Of a DNA stretch of 64,000 nt, positions 49,472-59,074 are shown in pieces. The position numbers were made by a program, and so were the translations under genes. Within the stretch, counting starts at the first letter, position 1, and the number at the start of each line of letters is the position of its first letter. The notes under the pieces are model-generated. The model was not told where the DNA came from and searched no databases. It saw only the letters and a program-made list of their open reading frames with translations. Origin of the DNA: Acidobacteriota bacterium. Lineage in GTDB: Bacteria > Acidobacteriota > Terriglobia > Acidiferrales > UBA7541. Where the stretch lies: contig JABCYZ010000036.1 in assembly GCA_013289955.1 (NCBI GenBank), positions 1 to 64,000 of the forward strand. Direction: 5' to 3'.

Positions 49472-51040
49472 TTGCAATTTGAGCCCCGCGAGCAGTTTGA
49501 GCAGCGCCGGAAGAAACTCGAGCAGATAGAAGCACTCGGATTTGAGCCGTTTCCCCGGGAGTTTCGCTGGACGGACACGCCCGCGGCCCTTGTGGATAAG
49601 TATGGAGAAAAATCCGCCGCCGAACTGGAAGCCGATAAGCACGAACTGCGCGTGGCGGGTCGCCTTGTCTCCCTGCGCTTGATGGGCAAGGCCGCCTTCG
49701 CTCATCTTCAGGGCTCCGGCAAACGCATTCAAATCTATGTAAAGAAAGACGTTGTCGGCGAACGCGGCTTCGAGCTCTTCCAGTTGCTGGATCTCGGCGA
49801 TTTCATCGGCGTGCGCGGGCACCTGTTCCGCACGAAAACCAATGAGCTCTCGATCTGGGTGGAGGAACTGAGCTTTCTTGCCAAGGCCCTGCTCCCGCTT
49901 CCTGAGAAGTGGCACGGACTCACAGACGTCGAGCTGCGCTACCGCCAGCGCTACCTGGATCTGATCGCCAACGACAAATCCCGGGAGGTGTTTGTTGCCC
50001 GGGCGCGGATTATTCAGGAGCTGCGGCGTTTCTTCGACGCGAGAGGATATATAGAGGTTGAAACGCCGATGATGCACCCTATTCCGGGGGGAGCGGCGGC
50101 ACGGCCTTTCATCACACACCACAATACTCTGGATATCGATCTATATCTGCGCATCGCCCCGGAGCTCTATCTCAAGCGACTGACCGTCGGCGGATTTGAC
50201 CGGGTCTACGAGATTAACCGCAACTTCCGCAACGAAGGAATCTCGACAGAGCACAACCCGGAATTCACGATGCTCGAATTCTACGAAGCGTACAGCAACT
50301 ATCGGGACTTGATGGAATTGAACCAAGAGCTGTTCTCGCTGCTGGCCATGACCATCACCGGGTCGACCTTGGTGAAGTTCGGCGAGAGGGAGCTGGATTT
50401 TTCCAGAATGCGGCGGCTCACAATGCGCGAAGCGATCCTCGAGTACTGGCCGGCCGGGGCGGGAGCCGCGCCAACGGAGACGGAACTTCGGGCGGCTGGC
50501 GGACCGCGCGCGGCGGTCGAACGCTATAACGCCTGGGCCAAGGCTGCGGGCGCGCCTTACGCCGCTTCAAAAGGCGTTTTGAAAGACGGCGAGTGGACAG
50601 GCTTGCTCTTTGAAACCATGGCGGAAGACAAGCTCATTCAGCCCACGATTTTGTACGATTTTCCTACAGATATTTCGCCGCTCTCGAAGCAGAAGCCGGA
50701 GGATCCCTCTCTGACGGAGCGATTCGAAATCTACGTGGCCGGAATGGAGGTGGCCAACGGTTTCTCGGAACTGAATGATCCCGCGGAACAGGAGCGCCGC
50801 TTCCTCGCGCAAATCGCCAAAGGAGGCGAAGAGGTTCCGAAGCAGCTCGACGCCGATTACATCCGCGCGCTTTGTCACGCCATGCCGCCCACTGCCGGCG
50901 AAGGCATCGGGATCGACCGCCTCACCATGCTGCTCACCGATTCGCAGTCCATTCGCGACGTGATTCTTTTCCCGCTCTTGCGCCCCGAGCCACGCCAGGA
51001 GCCGCGGCAAGACTCCGCTACCGAAGCAGGCGGCGCGTAA
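49472..51040 (+). CDS. lysS: Lysyl-tRNA synthetase (class II)
   Basis: 522-aa enzyme that charges tRNA-Lys. The anticodon-binding OB domain is N-terminal (RRKKLEQIEALGFEPFPREF; LRLMGKAAFAHLQGSGKRIQ). Class II motif 2 is FRNEGISTEHNPEFTMLEFY and motif 3 is GEGIGIDRLTMLLTDSQ. A stretch around PTETELRAAGGPRAAVERYN is an insert in the catalytic domain. The TTG at 49472 is chosen because the family begins there and AAGGA lies 8 bases upstream; GTG 49445 and TTG 49412 are in-frame alternatives. It opens the envelope gene run. Confidence 0.93.
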   Translation: MQFEPREQFEQRRKKLEQIEALGFEPFPREFRWTDTPAALVDKYGEKSAAELEADKHELRVAGRLVSLRLMGKAAFAHLQGSGKRIQIYVKKDVVGERGFELFQLLDLGDFIGVRGHLFRTKTNELSIWVEELSFLAKALLPLPEKWHGLTDVELRYRQRYLDLIANDKSREVFVARARIIQELRRFFDARGYIEVETPMMHPIPGGAAARPFITHHNTLDIDLYLRIAPELYLKRLTVGGFDRVYEINRNFRNEGISTEHNPEFTMLEFYEAYSNYRDLMELNQELFSLLAMTITGSTLVKFGERELDFSRMRRLTMREAILEYWPAGAGAAPTETELRAAGGPRAAVERYNAWAKAAGAPYAASKGVLKDGEWTGLLFETMAEDKLIQPTILYDFPTDISPLSKQKPEDPSLTERFEIYVAGMEVANGFSELNDPAEQERRFLAQIAKGGEEVPKQLDADYIRALCHAMPPTAGEGIGIDRLTMLLTDSQSIRDVILFPLLRPEPRQEPRQDSATEAGGA

Positions 51041-51068
51041 AGTATCCTGTCTCTCGTGCGATTCACCC

Positions 51069-52292
51069 ATGCGATTTGAATGGTTCGTGGCGAAGAGGTA
51101 TTTGCGTTCGCCTTACCGGCCGGCGGTGCTGCGGCTGGTGACCTTATTTTCGATTCTTGGCGTCGCGGCAGGCGTGGCAACGCTGGTGATTGCGCTGGCC
51201 ATGAACACGGGATTCCGCGAGACGCTGCAGGATCGATTGCTGGGCGTGACCGCGCATGTTTCGCTGACGCATCCGGGCTCTGTGATCCACGACTACGATG
51301 CGCTGGCCGCAAAACTCGGGGCGCTCCCCGGTGTGCGCTCGGTAACGCCCGCTTCCTATGAGACCGTGTTGCTGTCGTTCGGGGGCGAGGCGCGCGGCGT
51401 GGTGGCGAAGGGCGTCGAACCGGATCGCGAGCGGCGCGGAGACGAAGCGCTGCAGAAGATTGTTGCCGGGAGTCTTGATTTCACGCCGGATGCCGACGGC
51501 ATTGATGCGCTGATCGTCGGCAAGCAACTGGCCGACGAATGGAAGATGGCGCCCGGCGACTACGTGACGATCATGAGTCCACAGGGGCGGCTGACTCCGT
51601 TCGGCTTGATGCCGCATACGCGCCGTTTCCGCGTGGCCGGAGTTTTCGATTCTGGCTTCTACGATTACGACGAGAACTGGTGCTTCTTGACTCTCAAAGC
51701 GGCGCAGTCTCTGGCTGGCACGACCGACGTCGTCAACGTGCTTGAATTCCGGTTGGACAGTCCGGAGCGGGCGGGAGGAATTGCCCGGCAGGCGGAACAG
51801 AGGGCCGGACAGGATTTCCTGGCGACCACCTGGATGGAGCAGAACTTCGCCCTGTTTCGCGCCCTGCGCCTCGAAAAACTGGTCACCGCCATTTTCATCG
51901 GGTTGATTACATTTGTTGCGGGATTAAATATTCTCGTGGTGCTCTCGATGATGGTAACGGACAAAGCGCGCGACATCGCGGTCCTGATGTCCATGGGAAC
52001 GCGCCGCGAACAGATCCGGAGGATTTTTCTGTGGCAGGGAATCGCCATCGGGTTTACCGGGACGCTCATCGGGCTCTCGGCGGGTTACGCGTTCGCGCTG
52101 ATCGCCGGAACCTATCACTTGATTCCGCTCGATCCGCAGATTTACGCGGTTTCTTATGTGCCGTTTCATCCCAGCGCGCTCGACGGCGTGTGGATCACGC
52201 TGGCGGCCATGGGCATTTCGATTGGAGCGACGATTCTTCCGGCACGCGCAGCGGCCGGGCTCCTGCCGGTAGAGATTCTGCGCTATGAATGA
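51069..52292 (+). CDS. lolC: Lipoprotein-releasing ABC transporter permease (LolC/LolE type)
   Basis: 407-aa inner-membrane permease that extracts outer-membrane lipoproteins and passes them to LolA. The family start (MRFEWFVAKRYLRSPYRPAV) and first transmembrane helix are followed by a large periplasmic domain (about 50-260) and three C-terminal helices, with DKARDIAVLMSMGTRREQIR as the coupling motif. Only one permease gene is present, so the transporter may be a homodimer (LolF-like) with LolD. It is 29 bases downstream of lysS and its partner lolD follows after a structured gap. Confidence 0.92.
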   Translation: MRFEWFVAKRYLRSPYRPAVLRLVTLFSILGVAAGVATLVIALAMNTGFRETLQDRLLGVTAHVSLTHPGSVIHDYDALAAKLGALPGVRSVTPASYETVLLSFGGEARGVVAKGVEPDRERRGDEALQKIVAGSLDFTPDADGIDALIVGKQLADEWKMAPGDYVTIMSPQGRLTPFGLMPHTRRFRVAGVFDSGFYDYDENWCFLTLKAAQSLAGTTDVVNVLEFRLDSPERAGGIARQAEQRAGQDFLATTWMEQNFALFRALRLEKLVTAIFIGLITFVAGLNILVVLSMMVTDKARDIAVLMSMGTRREQIRRIFLWQGIAIGFTGTLIGLSAGYAFALIAGTYHLIPLDPQIYAVSYVPFHPSALDGVWITLAAMGISIGATILPARAAAGLLPVEILRYE

Positions 52293-52636
52293 CCCGGGCC
52301 TGGTTCGCGGGGCTTTAGGCGGCAGGTTTTGGCGCATGGTTTGCTTGGATAAGTGTAGAGAGGCAAGCGGGCAGAACCGGGGTGTCACCCTCGCCACCCC
52401 AATGAGGCAAAGCCCGCTACAAGTGATTGAAAAAAGGAAGCTTAAGAGTGTTCCAAAGTTGACCCTTTGCGGGCCGTCTCGCGGCAGGCAGGCGTTTGGC
52501 GGAAATGGGAAACTCTTGGGCAATCTTGCCGGACCGCTGGCTTCGGCCGTGAAGACCCCGGTGCCGAAGGTAGCATCTAAGTAAAGAGAAGAACTACGGC
52601 AACACGAGGCAGCAAGGGATCAGCAGCGAGAAAGAA
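52293..52636 (+). other. 344-base gap between lolC and lolD with nested hairpins
   Basis: A nested stem structure lies at 52366-52418: outer arms AGCGGGC/GCCCGCT, inner arms GGGGTG/CACCCC. A 99-codon frame (52285-52584) overlaps the lolC stop but has no family features or ribosome-binding site and is not called. Otherwise no gene or promoter is recognised. Confidence 0.5.
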
Positions 52637-53428
52637 ATGGACCAGCCCGAAAACAACCCGAGCCAGGCCGTTCTGACCAGCGAGCCGAACGCGCCAGGCG
52701 CAGCTTCGACGGTGATGGAAGCGCGAAGCCTCAAGAAAATCTACGGGAGCGGCGAGAAAAGCCTGGCGGTTTTATCCGATGCGAATCTAAGTTTGCGGCA
52801 AGGCGAAATGGTCGCTATCGTCGCACCCTCGGGCGCCGGGAAGAGCACTCTCCTGCATTTGCTGGCCGCGCTAGACACGCCAACGAGCGGTACAGTATAC
52901 TTCGCGAATAAAGCCATTGAAACGAATGATGATGACGCGGCGCTTGCGGAGTTTCGAAACCGCGCGGTGGGTTTTCTCTGGCAGCGTCATCAGTTATTGC
53001 CAGATTTTACGGCTGCGGAAAATGTAGCCATGCCGTTATTGTTGCGCGGCGAAGATTTCACTTCTGCGCTGGGGATGGCGCGGAAGTGGCTAGCGGAGGT
53101 TGGCCTGGAAAATCGGGCCGATCACCGTGCAGGGGAACTCTCCGGAGGGGAACAGCAGCGCGTCGCTATAGCCCGGGCGCTCGTCACTGGGCCAACCGTG
53201 CTGCTGGCAGATGAACCTACTGGAGATTTGGACGAGCAGAATGCTTGGGCCGTGTTCGAGCTACTGGAACGGCTGCACCGCACGTTGGGGTTGACGTCGC
53301 TCATCGCGACACACAACCTGGCTCTCGCTGCGCGGTGCGACCGGATACTCGGACTTGAACATGGCGTTCTGCAAACTCGCGGGGCTGCGGCCTCAGCGAG
53401 CAAGGCCCCCGGGGGAGAAGCGAGCTAA
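52637..53428 (+). CDS. lolD: Lipoprotein-releasing ABC transporter ATP-binding protein (LolD type)
   Basis: 263-aa ATPase. An N-terminal extension of about 25 residues precedes the domain. Walker A is at 63-71 (APSGAGKST, first residue Ala instead of the usual Gly). The signature is LSGGEQQRVAIARAL, Walker B is VLLADEPTGDLD and the H-loop is SLIATHN. The Q-loop is FLWQRHQLLPDF. It powers LolC/E. The stop is one base before the clpC GTG, so the two are tightly linked. Confidence 0.93.
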   Translation: MDQPENNPSQAVLTSEPNAPGAASTVMEARSLKKIYGSGEKSLAVLSDANLSLRQGEMVAIVAPSGAGKSTLLHLLAALDTPTSGTVYFANKAIETNDDDAALAEFRNRAVGFLWQRHQLLPDFTAAENVAMPLLLRGEDFTSALGMARKWLAEVGLENRADHRAGELSGGEQQRVAIARALVTGPTVLLADEPTGDLDEQNAWAVFELLERLHRTLGLTSLIATHNLALAARCDRILGLEHGVLQTRGAAASASKAPGGEAS

Positions 53429-53429
53429 C

Positions 53430-55856
53430 GTGTTCGAACGCTACACAGAAAAAGCGCGACGAGTCATTTTTTTCGCACGATACGAAGCCAGCCAGTACGG
53501 CAGCCCGTACATCGAGACCGAGCATTTGCTGCTCGGCTTGATGCGCGAGGATAAAGCGCTGGCAAACCGTTTCTTGCGGCAGCAAGGATCGATCGAATCG
53601 ATCCGCAAAGAGATCGAGGCGCGCATCACAATTCGCGAGCGCATCTCGACCTCCGTGGAAGTCCCGCTCAGCGCCGAGTGCAAGCGCATCCTTAATATGT
53701 CGGCGGAAGAAGCCGAACGCCTCGGGCACAAGCACGTGGGCACCGAGCACCTGCTGCTCGGAATCCTGCGTGAAGAAAAGTGCTTTGGCGCGGAGATTTT
53801 GATGGAGCGCGGGCTTCGTCTCTCCACGTTGCGCGAGGAATTGGCGCGCACGTCGGGGGAAAAGACGACCGCGGCGCGCCCCAAGGAAACTTCTCTGCTG
53901 GCGGAATTCAGCCGCGACCTCACCCAGGCTGCCGGCGAGGGCTCTCTCGATCCGCTCGTCGGCCGGGAAGGTGAAGTCGAGCGCGTGATCCAGATCCTTT
54001 GCCGCCGCACAAAAAACAATCCCGTGCTGATCGGCGAGCCTGGCGTTGGCAAAACCGCCATCGTCGAAGGCTTGGCGCAGCGAATTTCCGATGGCGACGT
54101 GCCGCCCTTCCTCGCCGACAAGCGCATCCTCTCACTGGATCTTTCCTTAATCGTCGCTGGCACCAAATACCGCGGACAATTCGAAGAGCGGCTCAAGACC
54201 ATCATGAAGGAACTGATGGAGAGCCAGAACTCCATCGTCTTTATCGATGAATTGCACACGCTCGTAGGCGCCGGTTCGGCGGAAGGCTCGCTGGACGCCG
54301 CAAACATCCTGAAGCCGGCTCTTTCGCGCGGCGAAATTCAGTGCATTGGTGCGACGACGCCCGGCGAGTACCGCAAGTCCGTCGAAAAAGACCGTTCGCT
54401 CGAGCGCCGCTTCCAGTCCGTAAAGGTTCCCGCTCCCAACGAAGAAGAAGCCATCCAGGTAATCCAAGGCGTGCGCGAACGTTACGAAAAGTTTCACGCC
54501 GTCAGCTACACGGATGAAGCGCTGCGCTACTCCGTTTATCTTTCAAACCGTTATATTCCCGATCGTTTTCTTCCAGACAAGGCCATTGACCTGATCGATG
54601 AAGCCGGTGCCCGCGTCAAGCTCCGCCAAGCCACCGTTCCCGAAGAAGTCGGCGAAGTCCAAAAGCGCGTCAAGTTCATTACGCACCGCATGGAAACGGC
54701 CATCGCCAATCACGAATTCGAAAAGGCGCGTTTCTATTCCGAAGAAGAGCGCAAGGAAAAAGAAAACCTGCGCACGCTTCGCGAACGCTACAAGCTGGAT
54801 GATGCTTCGACCGGCATCGTTTCCCGCGAAGATATCGAGGAAGTAGTCTCGCGCTGGACCGGCATCGGCGTCACCTCCATTAAAGAAGACGAACAGCAGA
54901 AGCTGCTGCGCATTGAGCCGGAGCTGCACAAGCGCGTTATCAGCCAGGACAAAGCTATTACCGCGCTGGCGCGCGCCATTCGCCGCAGCCGGGCCGGCTT
55001 GAAGTCTCCTTTGCGCCCGGTAGGCTGCTTCTTCTTCCTTGGGCCTACGGGCGTCGGGAAGACGGAAGTCGCGCGGCGCCTCGCGGAATTTTTGTTCGGT
55101 TCGGAGAAGTCGTTGGTACGCTTCGATATGTCGGAGTTCATGGAAAAACACTCCGTTTCGAAGCTCATCGGCGCGCCTCCGGGGTATGTGGGCTACGAAG
55201 AAGGCGGGCAGTTGACGGAGCGTGTCCGCCGGACGCCCTACTCGGTCATTCTTCTGGATGAAATCGAGAAGGCGCATCCGGACGTGTTCAACATATTGCT
55301 GCAAGTGTTCGAAGACGGGCAATTGACGGATGGTCTCGGCAACACCGTGGATTTCCGTAACACCATCATCATCATGACTTCCAATCTGGGCGCGCGGCAC
55401 TTGCAGAGGCGCACTTCCATCGGATTCCAGTCGGGCGCCGATGAAGCCAGCCAGAAGTCCATCGAAGAAATGGTGATGAACGAAGTAAAACGGGCGTTCA
55501 ATCCGGAGTTTCTCAACCGGCTGGACGAAGTCATTATATTCAACGCGCTCGGCGACGAAGATTTGCTCCGCATCATCGACTTGCTCGTGGGCCAGCTGAA
55601 CGACACGCTGATCCATCGGCAGGTACAGATAGTGCTGTCGCCGGAAGCACGCCAGTGGATCCTCGAGAAAACGTGTGCGGACCGCAATTATGGGGCGCGG
55701 CCGCTGCGCAGGGCTCTTCAGAAATATGTCGAAGACCCGCTCTCGGAGGCTCTCATCCAGGGGGGCATCCAAAGGCCGGCGACGCTGCAAATCTATGTCG
55801 CGGGAGAAGCTTTGGCGTTCCGTCCAGTGGTTGAGGCAACCCCGGTTATCCACTAG
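53430..55856 (+). CDS. clpC: ATP-dependent Clp protease ATP-binding subunit ClpC
   Basis: 808-aa AAA+ unfoldase. Two Clp-N repeats (about 1-145, FERYTEKARRVIFFARYEAS) are followed by AAA-1 with Walker A at 202-209 (GEPGVGKT) and the sensor region. A UVR-like coiled coil lies at about 415-450 (METAIANHEFEKARFYSEEE). AAA-2 has Walker A at 538-545 (GPTGVGKT) and FDMSEFMEKHSVSKLIGAPP. The GTG start lies one base after the lolD stop; GGGGGAGAAG lies inside lolD. A longer frame into lolD is rejected. It delivers substrates to ClpP. Confidence 0.95.
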   Translation: MFERYTEKARRVIFFARYEASQYGSPYIETEHLLLGLMREDKALANRFLRQQGSIESIRKEIEARITIRERISTSVEVPLSAECKRILNMSAEEAERLGHKHVGTEHLLLGILREEKCFGAEILMERGLRLSTLREELARTSGEKTTAARPKETSLLAEFSRDLTQAAGEGSLDPLVGREGEVERVIQILCRRTKNNPVLIGEPGVGKTAIVEGLAQRISDGDVPPFLADKRILSLDLSLIVAGTKYRGQFEERLKTIMKELMESQNSIVFIDELHTLVGAGSAEGSLDAANILKPALSRGEIQCIGATTPGEYRKSVEKDRSLERRFQSVKVPAPNEEEAIQVIQGVRERYEKFHAVSYTDEALRYSVYLSNRYIPDRFLPDKAIDLIDEAGARVKLRQATVPEEVGEVQKRVKFITHRMETAIANHEFEKARFYSEEERKEKENLRTLRERYKLDDASTGIVSREDIEEVVSRWTGIGVTSIKEDEQQKLLRIEPELHKRVISQDKAITALARAIRRSRAGLKSPLRPVGCFFFLGPTGVGKTEVARRLAEFLFGSEKSLVRFDMSEFMEKHSVSKLIGAPPGYVGYEEGGQLTERVRRTPYSVILLDEIEKAHPDVFNILLQVFEDGQLTDGLGNTVDFRNTIIIMTSNLGARHLQRRTSIGFQSGADEASQKSIEEMVMNEVKRAFNPEFLNRLDEVIIFNALGDEDLLRIIDLLVGQLNDTLIHRQVQIVLSPEARQWILEKTCADRNYGARPLRRALQKYVEDPLSEALIQGGIQRPATLQIYVAGEALAFRPVVEATPVIH

Positions 55857-55944
55857 CGAATCTGACACAACGCACGGGTGATCTCGATCAGGTCGGGGTC
55901 AACTATCGACCGGCCCGCACCGGGTCCGGCGGGAGAAAAACAAA

Positions 55945-58900
55945 TTGTGTTTCGGGGGCGCGGCCTTGAAGACCTCATCGGCCGCTTATAGGAGAGTCTG
56001 TTTGCCGTTTGGAGTTTTGGCGTTTCGGGTCACCTGGATCGCGGCGTTCTTTCTGTCTCTCGCGGCCAGCTCACCGGCAACAACGCAAAAAAATCTCCTC
56101 GCAGGGCCGTCTGCATCTGCGGACCCGGCATCCTTGTCCCGAGCCTCTTCTTCTGATTCCCCGAAAGCCGATTCCGTTGCAGTCCCCGAGCCCGTCGCTG
56201 GCCAACAAGCGACACCCCAGGCCGCGCAGCAACCCCCCAATGGCCAGACGCAGGCTGTCGTAGAGCGCATCGAATTCCTGGGCAACCGCAGAATTCGCAC
56301 CGACACCCTGAAAGCCCGCATCTTCAGCCGCGAAGGCGATGCCTACAATGAAGAGACCCTCCGCAGGGATTTTCAGGCGCTCTGGAACACGCAGTTTTTC
56401 GAGGACGTAAAACTGCGCGTCGAAGATTCCCCCGACCGCCCGGACGGCAAGATCATCATTTTCGATGTGAGGGAACGCCCGCAAATCCGCCGCATCCGGT
56501 ACGAAGGCAATAAATCGATTTCGGAATCGGATATTCTCGACCGCTTCAAGGAACGCAAAGTCGGCCTCTCGGTCGAAAGCCCGTTTGACCCCACCAAAAT
56601 CAAGAAAGCCGAAGTGGTGCTCAAGGAGCTAGAGGGTGAGCACGGCCGTCAATTCGCCAAGGTGACTCCGCAGTACGAACGCATCGCCTCGAGCAATGCC
56701 GTCATCCTCGTCTTCAAGATTGATGAAGGCCCCAAAGTCAAAGTCGGCACCATCAAATTTACGGGCAACCACGCTTTCAGCGACCGCAAGCTCCTGCGGG
56801 CCATGAAACACGACCGGCCCTACGGAATTCCCCTGTATTTCTGGGACATTCCCGTTTTGAGCAAGACCTACGATCGCGAAAAGCTCAACGAAGACCTGGA
56901 AGTCGGCTGCCGCGGCCTGTACCAGAACAACGGCTACTTCCGCGCCGTTTGCCGGGATCCGATATTGACCAACGTTGACGTTCCTCATCGCGGCGTGGGT
57001 GTGCCGGGGCTGCGCGCGCACGTCGGCAAGGCCGTCAACATCACCATTCCGATCGAAGAAGGCGAACAGTACCGGATGGGAACTCTGAAGATCGTCAGCT
57101 CAGATCCGGACAAAGCTCTTTCGCTCAAGGTGGACCCCCTCAAGACTCTTTTCCCGATGAAAGAGGGCGACATCCTGAACGTCGACAAGCTCCGTAAAGC
57201 TCTCAAGAACTACACCGATGCTTACGGCCAGTACGGCTTCATCGATTTCACCGCCGAACCGGATTTTGATATTGACGACGCCGCCAAAAAAATCAACCTG
57301 ACTCTCCGCTTTGACGAACAAAAGCAGTATTACGTCCGCCGCATCAACTTCAGCGGCAACACCACGACGCGCGACAAAGTCATTCGCCGCGAGTTGCTGA
57401 TCGACGAAGGCCAGCTCTTCAACAAGCGCTATTGGGATATCAGCATTCTGCGCCTCAACCAGCTCAATTATTTCGACAAGATTGAAGCCGACAAGGCCGT
57501 CGAGCTCCAGAAAAACTCGAAGGATGGCACCGTCGACATTAATCTCAAGCTGAAAGAGAAGGGCAAACAGTCCATCGGTCTTCAAGGCGGCGTCAGCGGG
57601 CTGGCTGGCGGCTTTATCGGCCTCACCTATCAGACCAACAACTTCCTGGGCCTGGGCGAAACGCTCACGCTCTCTGCCCAATTCGGCGAGTATCAGCGCA
57701 TCTTCCAGTTCGGATTCACAGAGCCCTACCTCTTCGACCGGCCCATCTCGACGGGATTCACCGTCTTCTCGAGCAAGTACAACTTCAACCAGGCCGAACA
57801 GGAAGCCCAGCTTACCGGCCAGCAGGTTAGCGTCAACCCGCAGTACATCCAGAACTACAATCAGAACAGCACCGGCATTACGCTCTCCGCCAGCTACCCG
57901 GTCAAGCGGTTCTCCTTCGCCAGGGTCGGCATCAGCTACGGGCTCACTCACACCGACATCACTTCCTTTAATGCCGCCTCCACTCTCTTATTCGAGCAGT
58001 TGCAATACCGCGCAATCTCGGGCCCCAGCGCTCTGAACGGCATTATCTCGAGCGCGATTACGCCTTCGATCAGCTACAACACCATCGATAATCCCATCAA
58101 CGCGACAAAGGGCAAAAGCTTCTTCTATTCCGCCTCGCTGATCGGCGGGCCACTGGGCGGCAACGTCAAGACTATCTCGAATGTCTTCGACATCAAGTAC
58201 TTTCACCCCGTCTACCATCGCCGCAATGCCATCGGTTTGCATTTCTCGACCGCCTATATCACCGGTTACGGCGGCGGCGAAGTGCCCCCTTTCAACCGAT
58301 ACTATATGGGCGGCGAAAACGATATCCGTGGTTTTGATATTCGCTCCATCTCGCCGGTGGTTTTCATTCCCACGGTCACGTCGCAAACGCTCTTCTACCA
58401 CGATCCGACGGCTGGAGGGGCGCAGAGATCGTTCGGTCTTCCGGTCCTGGTCTACACCGCGACTTTGCCCGGCGGCGACAGCCAGACTTCGGGCAACATC
58501 GAATATCGCATCCCCATTGCCGGCCCCGTTACGATGTCTCTCTTTGGCGATGTCGGTACGGATGGAATCTTTAAAACCAGCGCCTTGCATCTGGATCCCA
58601 CCGGTATCGCGAACATTACCAGCACATTTCCTGATGCCCCGCTGACGAAGACTCTCGGCATTTATCCCGGAACCAACTTCCGTATCCGGGACTCGGTGGG
58701 CATCGAATTTGGCGTCAATCTCCCCATCATCCAGGCGCCCTTCCGCATTTATTACGCCTACAACTTGAACAGGTTGCATTCGCAAATCGCCGCTCCGGAT
58801 CCCTTCCTCAACCAGTCCACGCTCGACAACTGGAAGAAGACTTTGGATGGATTGGCTCCGAATCTTTGGGAAAACGAGATTGCGCCGCAGCTGAACTTCT

Positions 58901-58974
58901 TGAACAATCCCGGGCGCCTGAATTATTTCGAGCCCAAGACAACTTTTCGCTTTACGGTGGGGAAGACCTTCTAA
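55945..58974 (+). CDS. bamA: Outer membrane protein assembly factor BamA
   Basis: 1009-aa Omp85 protein that inserts beta-barrels into the outer membrane. It has a signal peptide (about 20-45), a Ser/Pro/Gln-rich linker, and five POTRA domains beginning VERIEFLGNRRIRTDTLKAR and running to about 540. The Bac_surface_Ag barrel follows, with the loop-6 motif DIRGF at 793-797, and a C-terminal RFTVGKTF. The TTG at 55945 has GGGAG about 9 bases upstream; TTG 55969 is an alternative. It is followed by a very large lipoprotein gene and skp. Confidence 0.96.
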   Translation: MCFGGAALKTSSAAYRRVCLPFGVLAFRVTWIAAFFLSLAASSPATTQKNLLAGPSASADPASLSRASSSDSPKADSVAVPEPVAGQQATPQAAQQPPNGQTQAVVERIEFLGNRRIRTDTLKARIFSREGDAYNEETLRRDFQALWNTQFFEDVKLRVEDSPDRPDGKIIIFDVRERPQIRRIRYEGNKSISESDILDRFKERKVGLSVESPFDPTKIKKAEVVLKELEGEHGRQFAKVTPQYERIASSNAVILVFKIDEGPKVKVGTIKFTGNHAFSDRKLLRAMKHDRPYGIPLYFWDIPVLSKTYDREKLNEDLEVGCRGLYQNNGYFRAVCRDPILTNVDVPHRGVGVPGLRAHVGKAVNITIPIEEGEQYRMGTLKIVSSDPDKALSLKVDPLKTLFPMKEGDILNVDKLRKALKNYTDAYGQYGFIDFTAEPDFDIDDAAKKINLTLRFDEQKQYYVRRINFSGNTTTRDKVIRRELLIDEGQLFNKRYWDISILRLNQLNYFDKIEADKAVELQKNSKDGTVDINLKLKEKGKQSIGLQGGVSGLAGGFIGLTYQTNNFLGLGETLTLSAQFGEYQRIFQFGFTEPYLFDRPISTGFTVFSSKYNFNQAEQEAQLTGQQVSVNPQYIQNYNQNSTGITLSASYPVKRFSFARVGISYGLTHTDITSFNAASTLLFEQLQYRAISGPSALNGIISSAITPSISYNTIDNPINATKGKSFFYSASLIGGPLGGNVKTISNVFDIKYFHPVYHRRNAIGLHFSTAYITGYGGGEVPPFNRYYMGGENDIRGFDIRSISPVVFIPTVTSQTLFYHDPTAGGAQRSFGLPVLVYTATLPGGDSQTSGNIEYRIPIAGPVTMSLFGDVGTDGIFKTSALHLDPTGIANITSTFPDAPLTKTLGIYPGTNFRIRDSVGIEFGVNLPIIQAPFRIYYAYNLNRLHSQIAAPDPFLNQSTLDNWKKTLDGLAPNLWENEIAPQLNFLNNPGRLNYFEPKTTFRFTVGKTF

Positions 58975-59074
58975 CCGCCAGGGGGCGCTCGTGAACCTGG
59001 AATCGCCGGCGGAGAAATCAGGGTAGGCGTGGCAGCAGCGTTTACGCCGCGCGTTTTTTTGGGAGGCAAGTGAA

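Noticed and set aside
52395..52420. Resemblance of GGCAAAGCCCGCTACA to a c-di-GMP riboswitch core
   Set aside because: Only a short stretch matches; the flanking conserved stems and tetraloop are absent, and it is inside an operon, not a leader.
52285..52584. 99-codon frame overlapping the lolC stop by ATGAATGA
   Set aside because: Overlap alone suggests coupling, but the sequence is basic and low in structure with no family match; the region instead shows nested hairpins.
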